Shown: positions 8,650 through 19,839, counted from the first letter of the stretch. The stretch is 64,000 nt of DNA from Paenarthrobacter sp. DKR-5 (GCF_018531425.1 NZ_JAHBOI010000002.1:558001-622000); one strand, 5' to 3'. Program-made: numbers and translations. Notes: generated from the letters alone by a model not told the origin.

Positions 8650-9887
8650 GAAGTGGATAAGTCGCTTTCCTGCTTGGTTCGGGCGAACGAAAGAATGACG
8701 CCGATGGCGGCCAGGTTACAGACCAGCGCCGAGCCGCCGTACGAGATGAAGGGCAGCGGGACGCCGATGACCGGCAGCATGCCGGTCACCATGGCGATGT
8801 TCACCACTGCCTGCCCAAGGATCCAGATCATCAGTGACCCGGCCACGATGCGCACGAAGGGCTCGTTCTGGTGGCGGTTCACCACGCGGAAGATGGCGAC
8901 GGCGAGGATGCCGAAGAGCACCAGCACCACCAGGGTGCCCACCAGTCCGAGCTCCTCGCCGATGATCGCGAAGATGAAGTCGTTGTGGGCCTCGGGGATC
9001 CAGTTCCACTTCTGCCGGCTTTGTCCAAGCCCCACGCCAAGCCAGCCCCCGGAGGCGAGGGCGTAGATGCCGTTGGTGGACTGATAGCAGACGTCCTGGC
9101 CGTTGTCGCAGCCGTGCCCCAGCCAGGCAGTGATGCGCCCCATCCGGTTCGCGCTGGTGACGGCCAGGACGAGCGCAAAGACAACACCGGCCGCCCCCGC
9201 CACCCCGAACATCTTCATCGGGGTTCCGGCGAAGAACAGGCCCGCACCCACGATGATGGCGATGAGCACCGAGGTGCCCAGGTCGTGCCCGAGCGCCACC
9301 AGCGACACGATGATCACGGCGGCAGGAATCACCGGCACGACAACGTGCATCGGGCGCCGCAGCAACGAGACCTTGCGGTACAGCACCGCGCCCATCCACA
9401 GTGCCAGTGCGAGCTTGGCGAATTCGGAAGGCTGCGCGCTGAACGGGCCGATCACGATCCAGTTCTTGTTGCCGTTGACTTCGGTGCCGATGGCGAGCAC
9501 CAGCACCAGCAGCAGCAGCGCCAGGAAGAGTGCGGGCCAGGCGAGGCCGCGGATGAAGCGGACCTTCCGCCGGGACAGGAACAGCATGGCCGCGATGCCG
9601 ACGACGGCGTAGATCCCCTGCCGCAGGAACAGCTGGTAGGAGGATTCACCGGTGGTGATCGCCTCCACCGAGGAGGACGAGAGCACCATCATCAGGCCGA
9701 TGACGGTCAGCGCCAGCGTGGCTCCAAGGATCAGGTAGTAGCTGGAACCGCCGGCGCCGCCGTTGCCCTCCAGCCGCGGCCAGAACCCGCGGAGCAGGGT
9801 GCGCGCCCGGGCCAGCGCTGCAGGGCTGCTCACTGTGCGCACCTGGGTGCTGCCCGTGGCCTTGGGGCGGGTGGGCGTGGTGACCAT
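8646..9887 (-). CDS. ftsW: SEDS glycosyltransferase FtsW
   Basis: Polytopic lipid II polymerase that works with FtsI at the septum. The 413-residue protein shows about ten membrane segments, a cytoplasmic N-terminus rich in Thr/Arg, and conserved SEDS blocks: [10 protein letters not shown] after the first segment, [15 protein letters not shown], the large-loop [14 protein letters not shown], and the final [15 protein letters not shown]. It is one of the cluster's two septal synthesis components together with ftsI. A 2-base gap separates it from murD. Confidence 0.96.
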   Translation of the reverse strand: MVTTPTRPKATGSTQVRTVSSPAALARARTLLRGFWPRLEGNGGAGGSSYYLILGATLALTVIGLMMVLSSSSVEAITTGESSYQLFLRQGIYAVVGIAAMLFLSRRKVRFIRGLAWPALFLALLLLVLVLAIGTEVNGNKNWIVIGPFSAQPSEFAKLALALWMGAVLYRKVSLLRRPMHVVVPVIPAAVIIVSLVALGHDLGTSVLIAIIVGAGLFFAGTPMKMFGVAGAAGVVFALVLAVTSANRMGRITAWLGHGCDNGQDVCYQSTNGIYALASGGWLGVGLGQSRQKWNWIPEAHNDFIFAIIGEELGLVGTLVVLVLFGILAVAIFRVVNRHQNEPFVRIVAGSLMIWILGQAVVNIAMVTGMLPVIGVPLPFISYGGSALVCNLAAIGVILSFARTKQESDLSTS

Positions 9888-9889
9888 TG

Positions 9890-11455
9890 CTACTCCTTGC
9901 TGGTCGTCGCCTGCCCTTCCACCAACTCACGGACCGCCTCGACGAAGGCGTCGCCGCGATGAGCGTAGGAAGAGAACTGATCCATTGATGCTGCAGCAGG
10001 GGCCATGAGCACGGTGTCGCCCTCGGCGGCGAGGCCAGCGGCCGCCTGTACGGCCCGCGCCATGACGGCGTCCCCACCCAGCGGCGCGTCAGCGGTCCCG
10101 GCGGCGGAGCCTTCCTGCATGGTTCCAGTCTCGCCCGGGCCCTGCTCGATCACCGGAACATCGGGTGCGTGTCGCCGCAAAGACTCGCGCAGCGCCGAAC
10201 TGTCGGCGCCGATGAGCACCACGGCCTTCAAGCGTGCCGCGTGGCGCCGGATGAGGTCGTCGTAGCTGACACCCTTGGCGAGGCCGCCGGCGATCCAGAC
10301 GACGCTGCCGAACGCGGCCAGCGAGGCGTCCGCGGCGTGCGGATTCGTGGCCTTCGAATCGTTGACCCAGAGCACTCCGTTGAGACGTGCGACGGGCTGG
10401 ATGCGGTGGTCCCCCGGCTCGTAGGCGCGCAGCCCGTCGCGGACGGCGGCGGGCTCCAACCCGTAGGCGCGCACCAGGGCAGCAGCCGCGAGGGCGTTTG
10501 CCACCAGATGCCGCGGGGCGATCGGGCCGACGTCCTCCAGGCTGCCGAGTTCGGCGGCGGAGTCCTTGCGCTGTTCGATGAACGCCCGGTCCACCAGGAG
10601 GTTTTCCACGACGCCGAGCATGCTCACCGCCGGAGTGCCGGTGGTGAAGCCGATCGCCCGGCAGCCTTCGAGGACGTCGGCTTCCTCGACCATCCGCTCG
10701 GTTTCGATCTGCTCGGCGTTGTACACGCAGGCAACCTTGGTGTTCGCGTAAACCTTCGCCTTGTCCCACAGGTACGACTCGTAGGAGCCGTGCCAGTCGA
10801 CGTGGTCTTCGGCGACGTTCAGGCACACGCTCGCCAGGGGCGAGAGGCTGGAGGCCCAGTGCAGCTGGAAGCTGGAGAGTTCCACCGCCAGGACGTCGTA
10901 TTCGACCGGGTCGCGCAGCGCGTCGAGCACCGGGGTGCCCACGTTGCCGACGGCGATCGCCTTCAGGCCGGCCGCCTGCAGCATCGAAGCCGTCATGCCC
11001 ACGGTGGTGGTCTTGCCGTTCGTGCCGGTGATCGCCAGCCACTCGGCGGTTTTGCGGCCCGCGCGTTCGCGCACGCGCCAGGCGAGTTCGATGTCGCCCC
11101 ACACGGGCAGGTGGGCGCGGGCGGCTGCCGCCAGCAGCGCCTGGTCCGGCCGCCACCCCGGCGAGGTGACGATCAGGTCCGGCTTCCCGCCGTCGACCAG
11201 CGGGATGGTGGCGACGGCCTCCTCCCCCAGCAGCACGTCCGCCGCGCCGACGATGCGCAGCGTGTCCGCTTTGGACCGCGCGGTCTCGGACGTGGAGGAA
11301 TCGACGACGACGACGCGGGCGCCGAGTTCGATCAGGGTGTCTGCCGCGGCGAACCCGGAAACCCCGATGCCTGTCACCACCACGCGCAGGCCGGACCAGT
11401 CGGCATCCCAGCTGGTCAGCCCGTCGAGCCGGCCGCTCACAGTCCGGTCACCCAT
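9890..11455 (-). CDS. murD: UDP-N-acetylmuramoyl-L-alanine--D-glutamate ligase
   Basis: Adds D-Glu to UDP-MurNAc-L-Ala. At 521 residues it is longer than the usual 440-480. The Rossmann-like N-domain [17 protein letters not shown], the P-loop [25 protein letters not shown], and [11 protein letters not shown] blocks are in place. The extra length is mostly a Gly/Ala/Glu-rich insertion of about 30 residues between [10 protein letters not shown] and the C-terminal [11 protein letters not shown] helix, and a loop containing [14 protein letters not shown]. Both are on the surface of known structures, so activity should be kept. Its start overlaps mraY by 19 bases. Confidence 0.96.
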   Translation of the reverse strand: MGDRTVSGRLDGLTSWDADWSGLRVVVTGIGVSGFAAADTLIELGARVVVVDSSTSETARSKADTLRIVGAADVLLGEEAVATIPLVDGGKPDLIVTSPGWRPDQALLAAAARAHLPVWGDIELAWRVRERAGRKTAEWLAITGTNGKTTTVGMTASMLQAAGLKAIAVGNVGTPVLDALRDPVEYDVLAVELSSFQLHWASSLSPLASVCLNVAEDHVDWHGSYESYLWDKAKVYANTKVACVYNAEQIETERMVEEADVLEGCRAIGFTTGTPAVSMLGVVENLLVDRAFIEQRKDSAAELGSLEDVGPIAPRHLVANALAAAALVRAYGLEPAAVRDGLRAYEPGDHRIQPVARLNGVLWVNDSKATNPHAADASLAAFGSVVWIAGGLAKGVSYDDLIRRHAARLKAVVLIGADSSALRESLRRHAPDVPVIEQGPGETGTMQEGSAAGTADAPLGGDAVMARAVQAAAGLAAEGDTVLMAPAAASMDQFSSYAHRGDAFVEAVRELVEGQATTSKE

Positions 11456-12543
11456 TCGGCATAGAAGACCCCCAGACCGGCGGCGACGAACAGGCCGCCC
11501 AGGATCCAGAAGCGGACCACGACAGTGACTTCTGCCCAGCCCTTGAGTTCGAAGTGGTGCTGCAGCGGCGCCATCTTGAACACGCGTTTGCCGCCGCTGA
11601 GTTTGAAGAAGCCCACCTGGATGATCACCGAGAGGGTGATCAGCACGAAGAGGCCGCCGATGAGCACCAGCAGCATTTCGGTGCGGGTGAGGATCGCGAA
11701 TGCGGCGATCGCTCCGCCGATGGCCAGTGATCCGGTGTCACCCATGAAGATCTTCGCCGGTGACGTGTTCCACCACAGGAAGCCGATCAACGCCCCGCAC
11801 AGGGCGCCGGCCAGCATGGTCAGGTCCAGCGGGTCGCGCACCTCGTAACAGGCTGCCCCTGTTGCCGTCGGGGACCCGCAGCTCTGCCGGTACTGCCACA
11901 GCCCGATCAGCAGGTATGCGCCGAAGACCATGATGGAGGCGCCCGCGGCGAGCCCGTCCAGTCCGTCCGCGAGGTTCACGCCGTTGCTCGCCGCGGTCAC
12001 CACGAGGTTGGACCAGATGATGAACAGGATTACGCCCAGCAGCGTGCCCCCGAAAGCGAGGTCGAACCAGGTGTCGCGGACGAAGGAGACCTTCGTCGAG
12101 GCGGGCGTCAGGTTCCGGGCGTTCGGGAAGTTCAGGGCCAGGACAGCGAAGAGCACGCCGACGCCGGTCTGCAGGATGATCTTGGCCTTCGCGTTCAGCC
12201 CGAGGCTGCGCTGCTTGGAAATCTTGATGTAGTCGTCCAGGAAGCCGACAAGCCCCAGTCCCACCATCAGCAGCAGGAGCAGCAGCCCGGAGGCCGACGG
12301 CGGTGCGGACGACGGGTTGAGCATCGAGGCGACGAGGTGGGTGGCGAAGTACGCCAGGACCACCGAAGCGACGACGACGGTGCCGCCCATCGTGGGTGTG
12401 CCCCGCTTGGTGTGGTGCGAGGTCGGTCCGTCGTCGCGGATGAACTGACCGTAGCCGCGGTTCACCAGCAGCCGAATGAACAGCGGCGTCCCGACGAGGG
12501 CGAAAAGAAGGGCCAGGGCGGACCCGATCAACAAGGGAATCAT
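11437..12543 (-). CDS. mraY: Phospho-N-acetylmuramoyl-pentapeptide transferase
   Basis: Membrane enzyme that moves phospho-MurNAc-pentapeptide onto undecaprenyl phosphate to form lipid I. The 368-residue protein has about ten membrane helices and the family blocks KRGTPTMGG near residue 47, GFLDDYIKI (catalytic DD pair), [15 protein letters not shown], and [12 protein letters not shown], with the [11 protein letters not shown] signature near the C-terminus. It overlaps murF by 4 bases and murD by 19. Confidence 0.97.
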   Translation of the reverse strand: MIPLLIGSALALLFALVGTPLFIRLLVNRGYGQFIRDDGPTSHHTKRGTPTMGGTVVVASVVLAYFATHLVASMLNPSSAPPSASGLLLLLLMVGLGLVGFLDDYIKISKQRSLGLNAKAKIILQTGVGVLFAVLALNFPNARNLTPASTKVSFVRDTWFDLAFGGTLLGVILFIIWSNLVVTAASNGVNLADGLDGLAAGASIMVFGAYLLIGLWQYRQSCGSPTATGAACYEVRDPLDLTMLAGALCGALIGFLWWNTSPAKIFMGDTGSLAIGGAIAAFAILTRTEMLLVLIGGLFVLITLSVIIQVGFFKLSGGKRVFKMAPLQHHFELKGWAEVTVVVRFWILGGLFVAAGLGVFYAEWVTGL

Positions 12544-14015
12544 GCCGGCTCCCTCCCTTCCCCAGCGGGCGCGGTGCCGGCCGTTTCCGATTGTGGAGGT
12601 AATGCTATCCGGTCACCCAGGAACCGCAGTCCGGCCGAGTTGGAGGACTTGAACAGGACCAGGTCCCCCGGTTCCAGTTCGTTGGAGAGCACCTCGTAGG
12701 CGGCATCGGCGTCGGGGACGAACATTGATTCGTCTCCCCACGAGCCCTCCATGACGGCGGCGTTGTGCATGGCCTTCGCTTCCGCGCCGACGACGATCAG
12801 GCGGGAAATGTTCAACCGCACCACGATCCGGCCGATCGCGTCGTGTTCGTGCACCGAGTCGGCGCCAAGTTCGAGCATCGGCCCGAGGACCGCCCAGGTG
12901 CGGCGTCCGCGGCCGACGTCGGCCAGGGTCCGCAGCGCAGCCCGCATGGATTCCGGGTTGGCGTTGTAGGCGTCGTTGATGACGGTCACTCCGTCGGCCC
13001 GTTCGGTGCGCTCCATCCGCCAGCGGCTGGCGGCGGCCTGGGAGTTGAGCGAGGCGGCGATGTCCGCCCCCGGGATGCCGATCGCGTGGGCGGCGGCGGC
13101 GGCGGCCAGCAGGTTCGTGATGTGGTGCGCGCCGATCAGCCGGGACTGGACAGGGAAGCCTTCCGGCGCGCCGGGCAGGTGCAGCGTGAACACCGGGTTG
13201 CCGGCGGAGTTGGTGCCCGGGTCTTCCGCCCGCACCACGTCGGCGGCCGCGGCCGCATCCTGGCTGAAGCCCAGCACGGTGGCCTTCGTCCGGGAGCGCA
13301 TGGCCGCGACCCGCGGGTCGTCGAGGTTGATGACGGCGGTACCTTCGGGCGCCAGCGCTTCGACCATCTCGCCCTTGGCGATCGCGATGTTCTCCACCCC
13401 GCCGAATTCGCCCGCGTGGGCGGATCCGACGACGAGGACGACACCGAGATCGGGCCGGACCATGTCTGCCAGGTACTTGATGTGGCCGATGCCGGTGGCA
13501 CCCATTTCGATCACCAGGTAGCGCGTGTCGTAGTCCGCGCGGAAGACCGTCAGCGGCACGCCGACCTCGCCGTTGTAGGAACCCTGCGGGGCGACGGTGG
13601 GACCCTGCTGGCGCAGGATGCCGGCGAGCAGGTCCTTGGTGGTGGTCTTGCCGGCAGAGCCGGTGATGCCGACGACGGTCAGCGGCCCGCGGGCCCGGAT
13701 CCGCCGGACTGTCTCGGCGGCAAGTGCGCCCATGGCGAGCACGGCGTCGTCGACGATGACAGCGGGATACGGCTGGCCGGAGGAGTCCAGGACTTCGCGC
13801 TCGGCGAGGGCGAGAACCGCGCCGCGCTCGAAGGCGGCCTGCATGAACTCGTGGCCGTCGGCGTGTTCGCCGGGCTTCGCCACGTACATGGCGCCCGGCA
13901 GCACCTCCCGGGAATCGGTGGCGACGGAAGTCGGAACGGGGTTTGCGTCACGCGCACTGCCGGTCAGTCGACCGCCGGTCACGCCGGCGATCTGCGCAGC
14001 ATTAAGTTCAATCAT
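12540..14015 (-). CDS. murF: UDP-N-acetylmuramoyl-tripeptide--D-alanyl-D-alanine ligase
   Basis: Adds D-Ala-D-Ala, completing the UDP-MurNAc-pentapeptide. The 491-residue protein shows the N-terminal MurF/MurE-type domain ([28 protein letters not shown]), the P-loop [30 protein letters not shown] and the substrate block [13 protein letters not shown], which is specific to MurF. It lies 6 bases after the murE stop and overlaps mraY. Confidence 0.97.
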   Translation of the reverse strand: MIELNAAQIAGVTGGRLTGSARDANPVPTSVATDSREVLPGAMYVAKPGEHADGHEFMQAAFERGAVLALAEREVLDSSGQPYPAVIVDDAVLAMGALAAETVRRIRARGPLTVVGITGSAGKTTTKDLLAGILRQQGPTVAPQGSYNGEVGVPLTVFRADYDTRYLVIEMGATGIGHIKYLADMVRPDLGVVLVVGSAHAGEFGGVENIAIAKGEMVEALAPEGTAVINLDDPRVAAMRSRTKATVLGFSQDAAAAADVVRAEDPGTNSAGNPVFTLHLPGAPEGFPVQSRLIGAHHITNLLAAAAAAHAIGIPGADIAASLNSQAAASRWRMERTERADGVTVINDAYNANPESMRAALRTLADVGRGRRTWAVLGPMLELGADSVHEHDAIGRIVVRLNISRLIVVGAEAKAMHNAAVMEGSWGDESMFVPDADAAYEVLSNELEPGDLVLFKSSNSAGLRFLGDRIALPPQSETAGTAPAGEGREPA

Positions 14016-14021
14016 CTCGGT

Positions 14022-15653
14022 TTAGGACTCTATCCGCTCGGCCGGGAGAGCCGAGAATCCGTGTGCTGTCAAGGCGCTCCGCAGCTCCACCCGGTCGTCG
14101 AGGGCCAGGTTGACCCCCTTGACCTCCTGCCATACCTCGTGGCCGCGGCCCGCGACCAGGATGGTGTCCGCGGCCGAGGCGAGGGACACGGCGCGCTCGA
14201 TGGCGTCAGCGCGGGGGTACACCTCCAGGATCTGCCGGCCCAGGGACCCCTCGGCGTCAGCGCGCCGCGCCCCGGCGAGCACGTCCGCCCGGATGGCCGC
14301 CGCGTCCTCGTCGTGCGGGTCGTCGTCGGTGATGATGACGACGTCGGCCAGTTCCGCCGCGATCGCGCCCATGGTGGGCCGCTTGGTCTGGTCGCGCTGG
14401 CCGGTGGCGCCAAACACGACGATCACCTTCGCGCCTTGTTCGGGCGAGCGGACCGCGCGCAGTGCACGCGCCAGGGCGTCCGGGTTGTGCGCGAAGTCGA
14501 CGATCGCCGCCGGGGCTGTCCCGACGAGCTGCATGCGGCCGGGCACCTGGACGGTGAAGGGGTCCTGCCCGTCCACGGCTGCCTGGAGCTGCTCCAGCGG
14601 CACGCCCGAGGTGAGCACCATGAGCGCCGCCAGCGCGGCGTTGGCCACGTTGAACTCTCCGGGAAGGCCGGTGCGAAGGCGCAGTCTGGTTCCGTCGCGG
14701 TGGGCCAGCACGAAGCGGGTGCCGAGCCCTTCATGCTCCCGTTCGGTGACCCGCCAGTCGGCGTCCGCGCCGGCATCGGCAGTCGTCGCCAAGGTGGTCG
14801 CGGGCGCCCCGCTGAGTCCGGCCAGGCGCCGGCCCCACTCGTCGTCGACAGTCACCACGGCCGCGGCCGCGCGTTCCGCGGTGAACAGTTGCGCCTTCGT
14901 GGCGAAATAGTCGTCCATGGTGCCGTGCAGGTCCAGGTGGTCCTGGGTCAGGTTGGTGAAGCCGACGACGTCGAAGCGAACGCCGTCCACGCGGTGGTAG
15001 GCCAGCGCGTGCGAGGACACCTCCATGGCGGCGCCGTCGATCCGGCGCTCGCGCATCAGGGCCAGCAGCCCGTGCACCTCCGTGGACTCCGGCGTCGTCA
15101 GCAGGCTGGGGATGGGCTCGGAGCCCGCGAGGATTTCGATCGTTCCGATCAGGCCCGTGGTGCGGCCGAGGGCCCGTTGGAGGGAGTTGATGAAGTACGT
15201 GGTGGTCGTCTTGCCGTTGGTGCCGGTGACCCCGAAGAGCGCCGGCCGGGGGCCCTCGGCGGGCTGGCTGCGGTAGATGAACCCCGAGAGGCCGCCCACC
15301 AGCGCGCGGGGGTCGTGGGCCGCAAGGACGGGCACACCGGCGTCGGAGAGGCGGGCGGCGCCGGCGGGATCGGTGAGCACGGCAACCGCCCCGGCGGCCA
15401 CGGCCTGCGGCACGAAGTCCGCCCCGTGGCGGGCGGCGCCGGGCAGCGCGACATAGAGATCGCCCGGGAGCACGGTGCGCGAGTTCAGGCTGAGCCCGCA
15501 CACCCGGACGCCGACGTCGACCGAGCCGGAAAGGCCCAGGAACTCGGTGACGGCCGCCAGTCCCAGAGGTTCGACGCGCGCAGGGCGCAGCCGCGACGGT
15601 TGGAAGCCGGACGGCTGTTCGCTGTCCGGCACGGGGGTTATGGGTTCTGTCAC
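14022..15653 (-). CDS. murE: UDP-N-acetylmuramoyl-tripeptide synthetase (probably L-lysine adding)
   Basis: Adds the third amino acid of the stem peptide. The 543-residue protein carries SLNSRTVLPGDLYVALPG, the P-loop [24 protein letters not shown], and in the C-terminal domain VIITDDDPHDEDAAA. In diaminopimelate-adding MurE this last block is DNPR, where Arg contacts the second carboxylate. Here the tetrad reads DDPH, so the Arg is missing, which points to L-lysine (or another non-DAP residue), in keeping with the A3-type peptidoglycan of Arthrobacter. The annotation of substrate is inference from this motif. Confidence 0.93.
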   Translation of the reverse strand: MTEPITPVPDSEQPSGFQPSRLRPARVEPLGLAAVTEFLGLSGSVDVGVRVCGLSLNSRTVLPGDLYVALPGAARHGADFVPQAVAAGAVAVLTDPAGAARLSDAGVPVLAAHDPRALVGGLSGFIYRSQPAEGPRPALFGVTGTNGKTTTTYFINSLQRALGRTTGLIGTIEILAGSEPIPSLLTTPESTEVHGLLALMRERRIDGAAMEVSSHALAYHRVDGVRFDVVGFTNLTQDHLDLHGTMDDYFATKAQLFTAERAAAAVVTVDDEWGRRLAGLSGAPATTLATTADAGADADWRVTEREHEGLGTRFVLAHRDGTRLRLRTGLPGEFNVANAALAALMVLTSGVPLEQLQAAVDGQDPFTVQVPGRMQLVGTAPAAIVDFAHNPDALARALRAVRSPEQGAKVIVVFGATGQRDQTKRPTMGAIAAELADVVIITDDDPHDEDAAAIRADVLAGARRADAEGSLGRQILEVYPRADAIERAVSLASAADTILVAGRGHEVWQEVKGVNLALDDRVELRSALTAHGFSALPAERIES

Positions 15654-15672
15654 GGTGGGGTGCTCCGGGTGG

Positions 15673-17469
15673 TTACTTGTCGAAAAACTGCGGGAGGTGA
15701 GGCGGCTTGCCGGTGGACGGCGCGACGTTGTTGGCCCGCAGGACCTGGCTCATCACCGAAGTGAAAACCGGGCCGTTGGTAATACCGTAGATCGAACCCT
15801 GCGGCCGCTGCACCACGGCCACCACGACGTACTTGGGGTTGTCCATCGGCGCCATGCCGACCAGCGACGCCGTGTAGCCGTCAAAACCGCCGCCGTTGTC
15901 CGCCGGCGACTCAGCGGTACCTGTCTTGGCACCGACACGGTACCCATCGATCTTTGCTTCCTTCACCTCGCCGTCGGTCACAGTGCTTTCCAGAATATCC
16001 TTTACCGACTGCGCCGTTTTCGGAGAGACGACTTCGGTTCCCGGTGCCGTCGGCACGGGATGCTCGGTCCCGTCCGGGTCCACGTAGGCGTCCACCAGCC
16101 GCGGCTTGAGCCGCACACCGTTGTTCGCGATCGCCTGGTAGGCCATCGCCGTCTGCAGGGTGGTCTGGGCAACGCCCTGGCCGAAGAGCACGGTGTACTC
16201 CTGGCGGCCGTCCCATTTGTCCGGAGTGGCTAGGATGCCCGAGCCCTCGCCCGGCAGTTCAATGCCGGTGCGCTGGCCGATGCCGAACCTGCGCAGCCAG
16301 TCGTAGCGCTGCTGCTTGGTCAGCCGGGAGCCGAGCATCACGGTGCCGGTGTTCATCGAGAAACCCACGATGCCAGCCAGGGTCCGGTTCTCGTAGCCGT
16401 GGTCGAAAGCGTCCGTGAAGGTCTGCCCGTTGATGGTGTAGGTCGGCGGCACCACGACGTGTTCGAGGGCGGTGGCCTTGCCCGTCTGGATCAGCGACGC
16501 GGCGGTGATCATCTTCTCGGTGGAGCCCGGCTCGTAGGCTGCTGTGACCGAGCGGACCCCGCGGTCCTTGGCGGCGGTCGCACCGGGCTTGTTCGGGTCC
16601 GGCGCGTTGCTGTCGGCCATCGCGATGATGCGCCCGGTTTTGACTTCCACGACGACGACGTTGCCCCACTCGGCGTGGACCTTGTCGACCTGGCTCTGGA
16701 TCGCCTGCTGGGCGTACCACTGGATGTCGCTGTCGATGCTGAGCTTGACACTCTGGCCGTCCTGGGCCGGGGTTTCCTGGGCCGGCGCGTACGGGATGCG
16801 CGCGCCGTCGGCGCCGATCTGGAAGCTGCGTTGGCCGTCCTTGCCCTGGAGCTTGCTGTCCATTGTCTGCTCCAGCCCGGCCAGCGGGGTGCCGTCCGCG
16901 CCTAGGAAGCCGACGACCCCGCCGGCGACGGCGCCGAACGGATAGACGCGCTGAGTGGTCGGCCTGCTGTAGATGCCCGGGATCGCCAGCTTGGTGACGG
17001 CGTCGTTCACATCCGGGGTGACCGTCCGGGCGACGTAGTTGAACGTCCTGCTGCCGGTCACGGCGGTCCGCACGTCCTCGTCGCTCTTGCCGAGCGCCGC
17101 CGCGAGTTCAGCGATGCCCTGGTCACGGCTGATCGTGTCCAGCTTCCCGGTCGCGGCGTTCTTGCGGTCAAATTCCCCGATGGCGTTCTGGGTCTGGTCC
17201 ACCACGATGTCGTAGCGGATGACACTGCGTGCGAGCACATTGCCTTTGGAGTCAATGATCTCGCCGCGGGCAGCGGCCAGGGTCTGGACCTGGGTGCGCT
17301 GCTTGACCGCGGCTTCGGCCATCCCGCCGAAGTCCAGTCCCTGGACGAGGAACAGCCGGCCGCCGATCACCAGCAGCAGGACGAGGACGATTCCGATGCC
17401 TGCCCGGAGTCTTCGGGTCGCCCCAGCCGCTTGGCTGCCTGCCGTGCTTTTGCTTGAGTTTCGTGCCAC
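15673..17469 (-). CDS. ftsI: Septal peptidoglycan transpeptidase FtsI (PBP3)
   Basis: Class B penicillin-binding protein that crosslinks septal peptidoglycan with FtsW. The 598-residue protein has one N-terminal membrane anchor (about 24-45) after a basic tail, the dimerisation/pedestal domain with RGEIIDSKGNVLARS, and a transpeptidase domain with the catalytic SxxK motif in YEPGSTEKM, the SxN motif in VGFSMNTGT and the KTG motif in VGAKTGTAES. No PASTA domain is present. It is 19 bases from murE. Confidence 0.96.
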   Translation of the reverse strand: MARNSSKSTAGSQAAGATRRLRAGIGIVLVLLLVIGGRLFLVQGLDFGGMAEAAVKQRTQVQTLAAARGEIIDSKGNVLARSVIRYDIVVDQTQNAIGEFDRKNAATGKLDTISRDQGIAELAAALGKSDEDVRTAVTGSRTFNYVARTVTPDVNDAVTKLAIPGIYSRPTTQRVYPFGAVAGGVVGFLGADGTPLAGLEQTMDSKLQGKDGQRSFQIGADGARIPYAPAQETPAQDGQSVKLSIDSDIQWYAQQAIQSQVDKVHAEWGNVVVVEVKTGRIIAMADSNAPDPNKPGATAAKDRGVRSVTAAYEPGSTEKMITAASLIQTGKATALEHVVVPPTYTINGQTFTDAFDHGYENRTLAGIVGFSMNTGTVMLGSRLTKQQRYDWLRRFGIGQRTGIELPGEGSGILATPDKWDGRQEYTVLFGQGVAQTTLQTAMAYQAIANNGVRLKPRLVDAYVDPDGTEHPVPTAPGTEVVSPKTAQSVKDILESTVTDGEVKEAKIDGYRVGAKTGTAESPADNGGGFDGYTASLVGMAPMDNPKYVVVAVVQRPQGSIYGITNGPVFTSVMSQVLRANNVAPSTGKPPHLPQFFDK

Positions 17470-17498
17470 CTGAAGTCCTCGCTGCTACTGACCTGCGT

Positions 17499-18191
17499 CT
17501 ACTGCTCCGGCTTCTGCCCCGGGGCCGGAATGGTCCCGCTGCGCACCCCTGCCGCAGGCAGCGACGGCGCCGCAGCCTGGGACGGAACGGCAGCCTGGGA
17601 CGGAAGCTCCGGCGTCGACGGCGAGGCCGCAGCAGCCTTGGGCTTGGCCGTAACAGGCTGCGGAAGAGGCGTTGCTTCCTGCTGGTCGGATGAGGCTGCC
17701 TGCGCGGGTGCGGCGCCGGAAACGGACGGGGCGGCGATGGCTGCCCCCGGCTTGTCCGCCTTCTCCGCCGGTTTCGGCGTTCCGCTGACCTTCATCGACT
17801 TCAGGTCGATCTGTCCCTTCGTGGTTGCTGCGACCATGCCCAATTCTGCAGCCTTGGCGGCCAGATTCTGGGGAGCTTCGAAGTTCTGGACCTTCTGTGT
17901 CAGTTCCTGGTTGTGCCGCAGCAGGCCCGCCTGCTCGCTGCGCAGCTGGACCAGCTCGTACTGGCCGGAGGAAACGGAAATGTTCAGCACCAGAACCGTC
18001 ATGAGAGCCGCTGCCAGCACGGCGAAGCAGAACAGCACGAAGGGGGTCCGGCGGCGCCGCGGGGCGGACTGTACGACGGAGAGAGGCGTGCGGCTGCGCT
18101 TCGGGGCCGGACGCGACGGGGCCGCGATCCCGGACAATGCCCGCGCAGTGTTGCCGATCACGGACTGGACGTTGTTGGGCGCCGCGCTCAT
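17499..18191 (-). CDS. ftsL: FtsL-like divisome protein
   Basis: Bitopic protein between rsmH and ftsI, the position of ftsL in dcw clusters. It has 230 residues, about twice the classical FtsL. Seen are a basic cytoplasmic tail ([23 protein letters not shown]), one membrane segment (about 49-70), a short periplasmic coiled coil with the FtsL-like [39 protein letters not shown] split over residues 80-120, then a long Ala/Pro/Ser/Gln-rich extracellular tail with [14 protein letters not shown] repeats. The extra tail is probably disordered. Start overlaps the rsmH stop by 4 bases. Confidence 0.85.
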   Translation of the reverse strand: MSAAPNNVQSVIGNTARALSGIAAPSRPAPKRSRTPLSVVQSAPRRRRTPFVLFCFAVLAAALMTVLVLNISVSSGQYELVQLRSEQAGLLRHNQELTQKVQNFEAPQNLAAKAAELGMVAATTKGQIDLKSMKVSGTPKPAEKADKPGAAIAAPSVSGAAPAQAASSDQQEATPLPQPVTAKPKAAAASPSTPELPSQAAVPSQAAAPSLPAAGVRSGTIPAPGQKPEQ

Positions 18192-19165
18192 GCTGCTCTC
18201 CTGTTTCTAATGCGTTCCACTGCCCGGAGCCGGGCGGAGGCCGCCCGCGGGTTCTCGGCAATTTCCAGTTCGGTCGGCACTTCAGTGCCGCGGGTGAGGG
18301 TCTTCAGCTCTGGCTTGTGTTCCTCCAGCTCCACCGGGAATCCCGGAGGCGCCGAGGATTTCGAGGCCGCAGCAAACACCTTCTTGACGATCTTGTCCTC
18401 CAGCGAGTGGTAGGACATCACCACCATGCGTCCGTGCAGGGCCAGCACGCCGACGGCTGCCGGCACCGCCCGCTCAAGCACGTCGAGTTCCTCATTGACT
18501 TCGATGCGCAGGGCCTGGAACGTGCGCTTGGCCGGATGGCCTCCGGTCCGGGCGGCGGCGGCCGGAACCACCTGCCGGATCGCTTCGACCAGTTCACCGG
18601 TCGTCTCGAACGGCTTGACTTCCCGCGCCTGCACGATCCGTGCCGCAATGCGGCCGGCAAACTTTTCCTCTCCCCAGGCGCGGATAACGCGGAAGAGCCG
18701 GTCCTCGGGATAGGTGTTGACGACGTCGGCGGCGGTCTGCCCCCGGCTGGTGTCCATGCGCATGTCGAGCGGGGCGTCGTAGGAGTAGGCGAAGCCGCGG
18801 TTGCGTTCGTCCAGCTGCAGCGACGAGACGCCCAGGTCCATCAGCACGCCGTGGACCTGCGGGAAGCCCAGGTCTGCGACGACCTCGGCGATTTCGTCAT
18901 ACACCGCGTGCACCAGGTCCGTGCGGGAGCTGAAAGGGGCCAGCCGCTCCCCCGCCAGCGCGAGCGCTTCCTCGTCGCGGTCAATGCCGATCAGGTGCAG
19001 CTGCGGGAAGCGCTGCAGCATCGCCTCGCTGTGGCCGCCCATCCCAAGAGTGGCATCGACCACCACGGGGTGCGTGACGGCTTCGATGGCCGGGGCGAGA
19101 AGGTTGATGCAGCGGTCCTTGAGGACGGGGACGTGGCGTTCGGACGTGGGCCGCTGCTCGGTCAT
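18188..19165 (-). CDS. rsmH: 16S rRNA (cytosine(1402)-N(4))-methyltransferase
   Basis: SAM-dependent methyltransferase (formerly MraW) acting on C1402 of 16S rRNA. The 325-residue protein has [15 protein letters not shown] at the N-terminus, the SAM-binding [15 protein letters not shown], the acidic [11 protein letters not shown], and [30 protein letters not shown] split over two family blocks, plus the C-terminal [11 protein letters not shown]. It follows mraZ after about 180 bases, an unusually loose spacing in this packed cluster. Confidence 0.97.
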   Translation of the reverse strand: MTEQRPTSERHVPVLKDRCINLLAPAIEAVTHPVVVDATLGMGGHSEAMLQRFPQLHLIGIDRDEEALALAGERLAPFSSRTDLVHAVYDEIAEVVADLGFPQVHGVLMDLGVSSLQLDERNRGFAYSYDAPLDMRMDTSRGQTAADVVNTYPEDRLFRVIRAWGEEKFAGRIAARIVQAREVKPFETTGELVEAIRQVVPAAAARTGGHPAKRTFQALRIEVNEELDVLERAVPAAVGVLALHGRMVVMSYHSLEDKIVKKVFAAASKSSAPPGFPVELEEHKPELKTLTRGTEVPTELEIAENPRAASARLRAVERIRNRRAA

Positions 19166-19257
19166 CCCGTCTCCTCAATCGTGGTGTGTGCTGCCCAGGT
19201 CATCATCACTGCGAGGTACTTGGATCAGATCCCCATCCGCGCCTGGCTTTCGGACTG

Positions 19258-19282
19258 CCTGGCTCCGGGGAAGTGAGCCAGG
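19258..19282 (-). other. Small hairpin in the mraZ-rsmH gap
   Basis: An 8-bp perfect inverted repeat CCTGGCTC/GAGCCAGG with a 9-base loop lies in the 179-base gap between mraZ and rsmH. It could be a processing or attenuation element that sets different levels of MraZ and the downstream division genes. No T-run follows. Confidence 0.35.
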
Positions 19283-19344
19283 AAGCCGGAAGCTGGGCGG
19301 CTGGAGATCTCATCCAAGAACCAGCCGGCCTTCCGATCGGGGGA

Positions 19345-19776
19345 TCAGAAGATTCCGGGTATTGCGTCGTCGTCGGTGTCGGAGAACGCGTTCTCCTTCT
19401 CTTCCAGGTACTCGGCCCAAGCCTGGGCGTCCCAGATCTCCGCGCGGGTGCCGGCGCCAATGACCGCCAGTTCCCTGCCAAGACCCGCGTACGTCCGGAG
19501 CGCCGCCGGAATGGTCACGCGCCCCTGCTTGTCGGGTACCTCGTCCGAGGCTCCGGACAGAAAGACTCGAATGTAGTCCCGGGCCTGGCGGGAGGAGATG
19601 GGAGCCTCCCGCATTTGCTCGTGAACCCGTTCGAATTCCTTCTGGCTGAAGACGTAGATGCAGCGCTCCTGGCCCCTCGTCAGGACCAGGCCATCGGCCA
19701 GTTCGTCGCGGAACTTCGCCGGGAGGATGATTCGCCCCTTCTCATCGAGACGCGGCGAATGTGTTCCGAGAAACAT
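19345..19776 (-). CDS. mraZ: Transcriptional regulator MraZ
   Basis: Ring-forming AbrB-like DNA-binding protein that represses its own dcw promoter. The 143-residue protein starts [15 protein letters not shown] and contains two SpoVT/AbrB-like repeats, each with the conserved [16 protein letters not shown] and [18 protein letters not shown] cores. The start at 19776 is chosen because AAAGGGTGG precedes it and the family begins exactly there; in-frame starts up to 19824 lack similarity. Its likely binding boxes are at 19840-19864. Confidence 0.96.
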   Translation of the reverse strand: MFLGTHSPRLDEKGRIILPAKFRDELADGLVLTRGQERCIYVFSQKEFERVHEQMREAPISSRQARDYIRVFLSGASDEVPDKQGRVTIPAALRTYAGLGRELAVIGAGTRAEIWDAQAWAEYLEEKENAFSDTDDDAIPGIF

Positions 19777-19839
19777 CGCCACCACCCTTTGAGTCAGAGG
19801 AGCTGACATCCCCTGTGCCACCACTACCCTCTTACAGGC

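Noticed and set aside
12765-15764. A 999-codon open frame on the plus strand across murF and murE
   Set aside because: It is antisense to two clear Mur ligases and has the Arg/Gly/His-rich composition typical of shadow frames in high-GC DNA; no family motifs.
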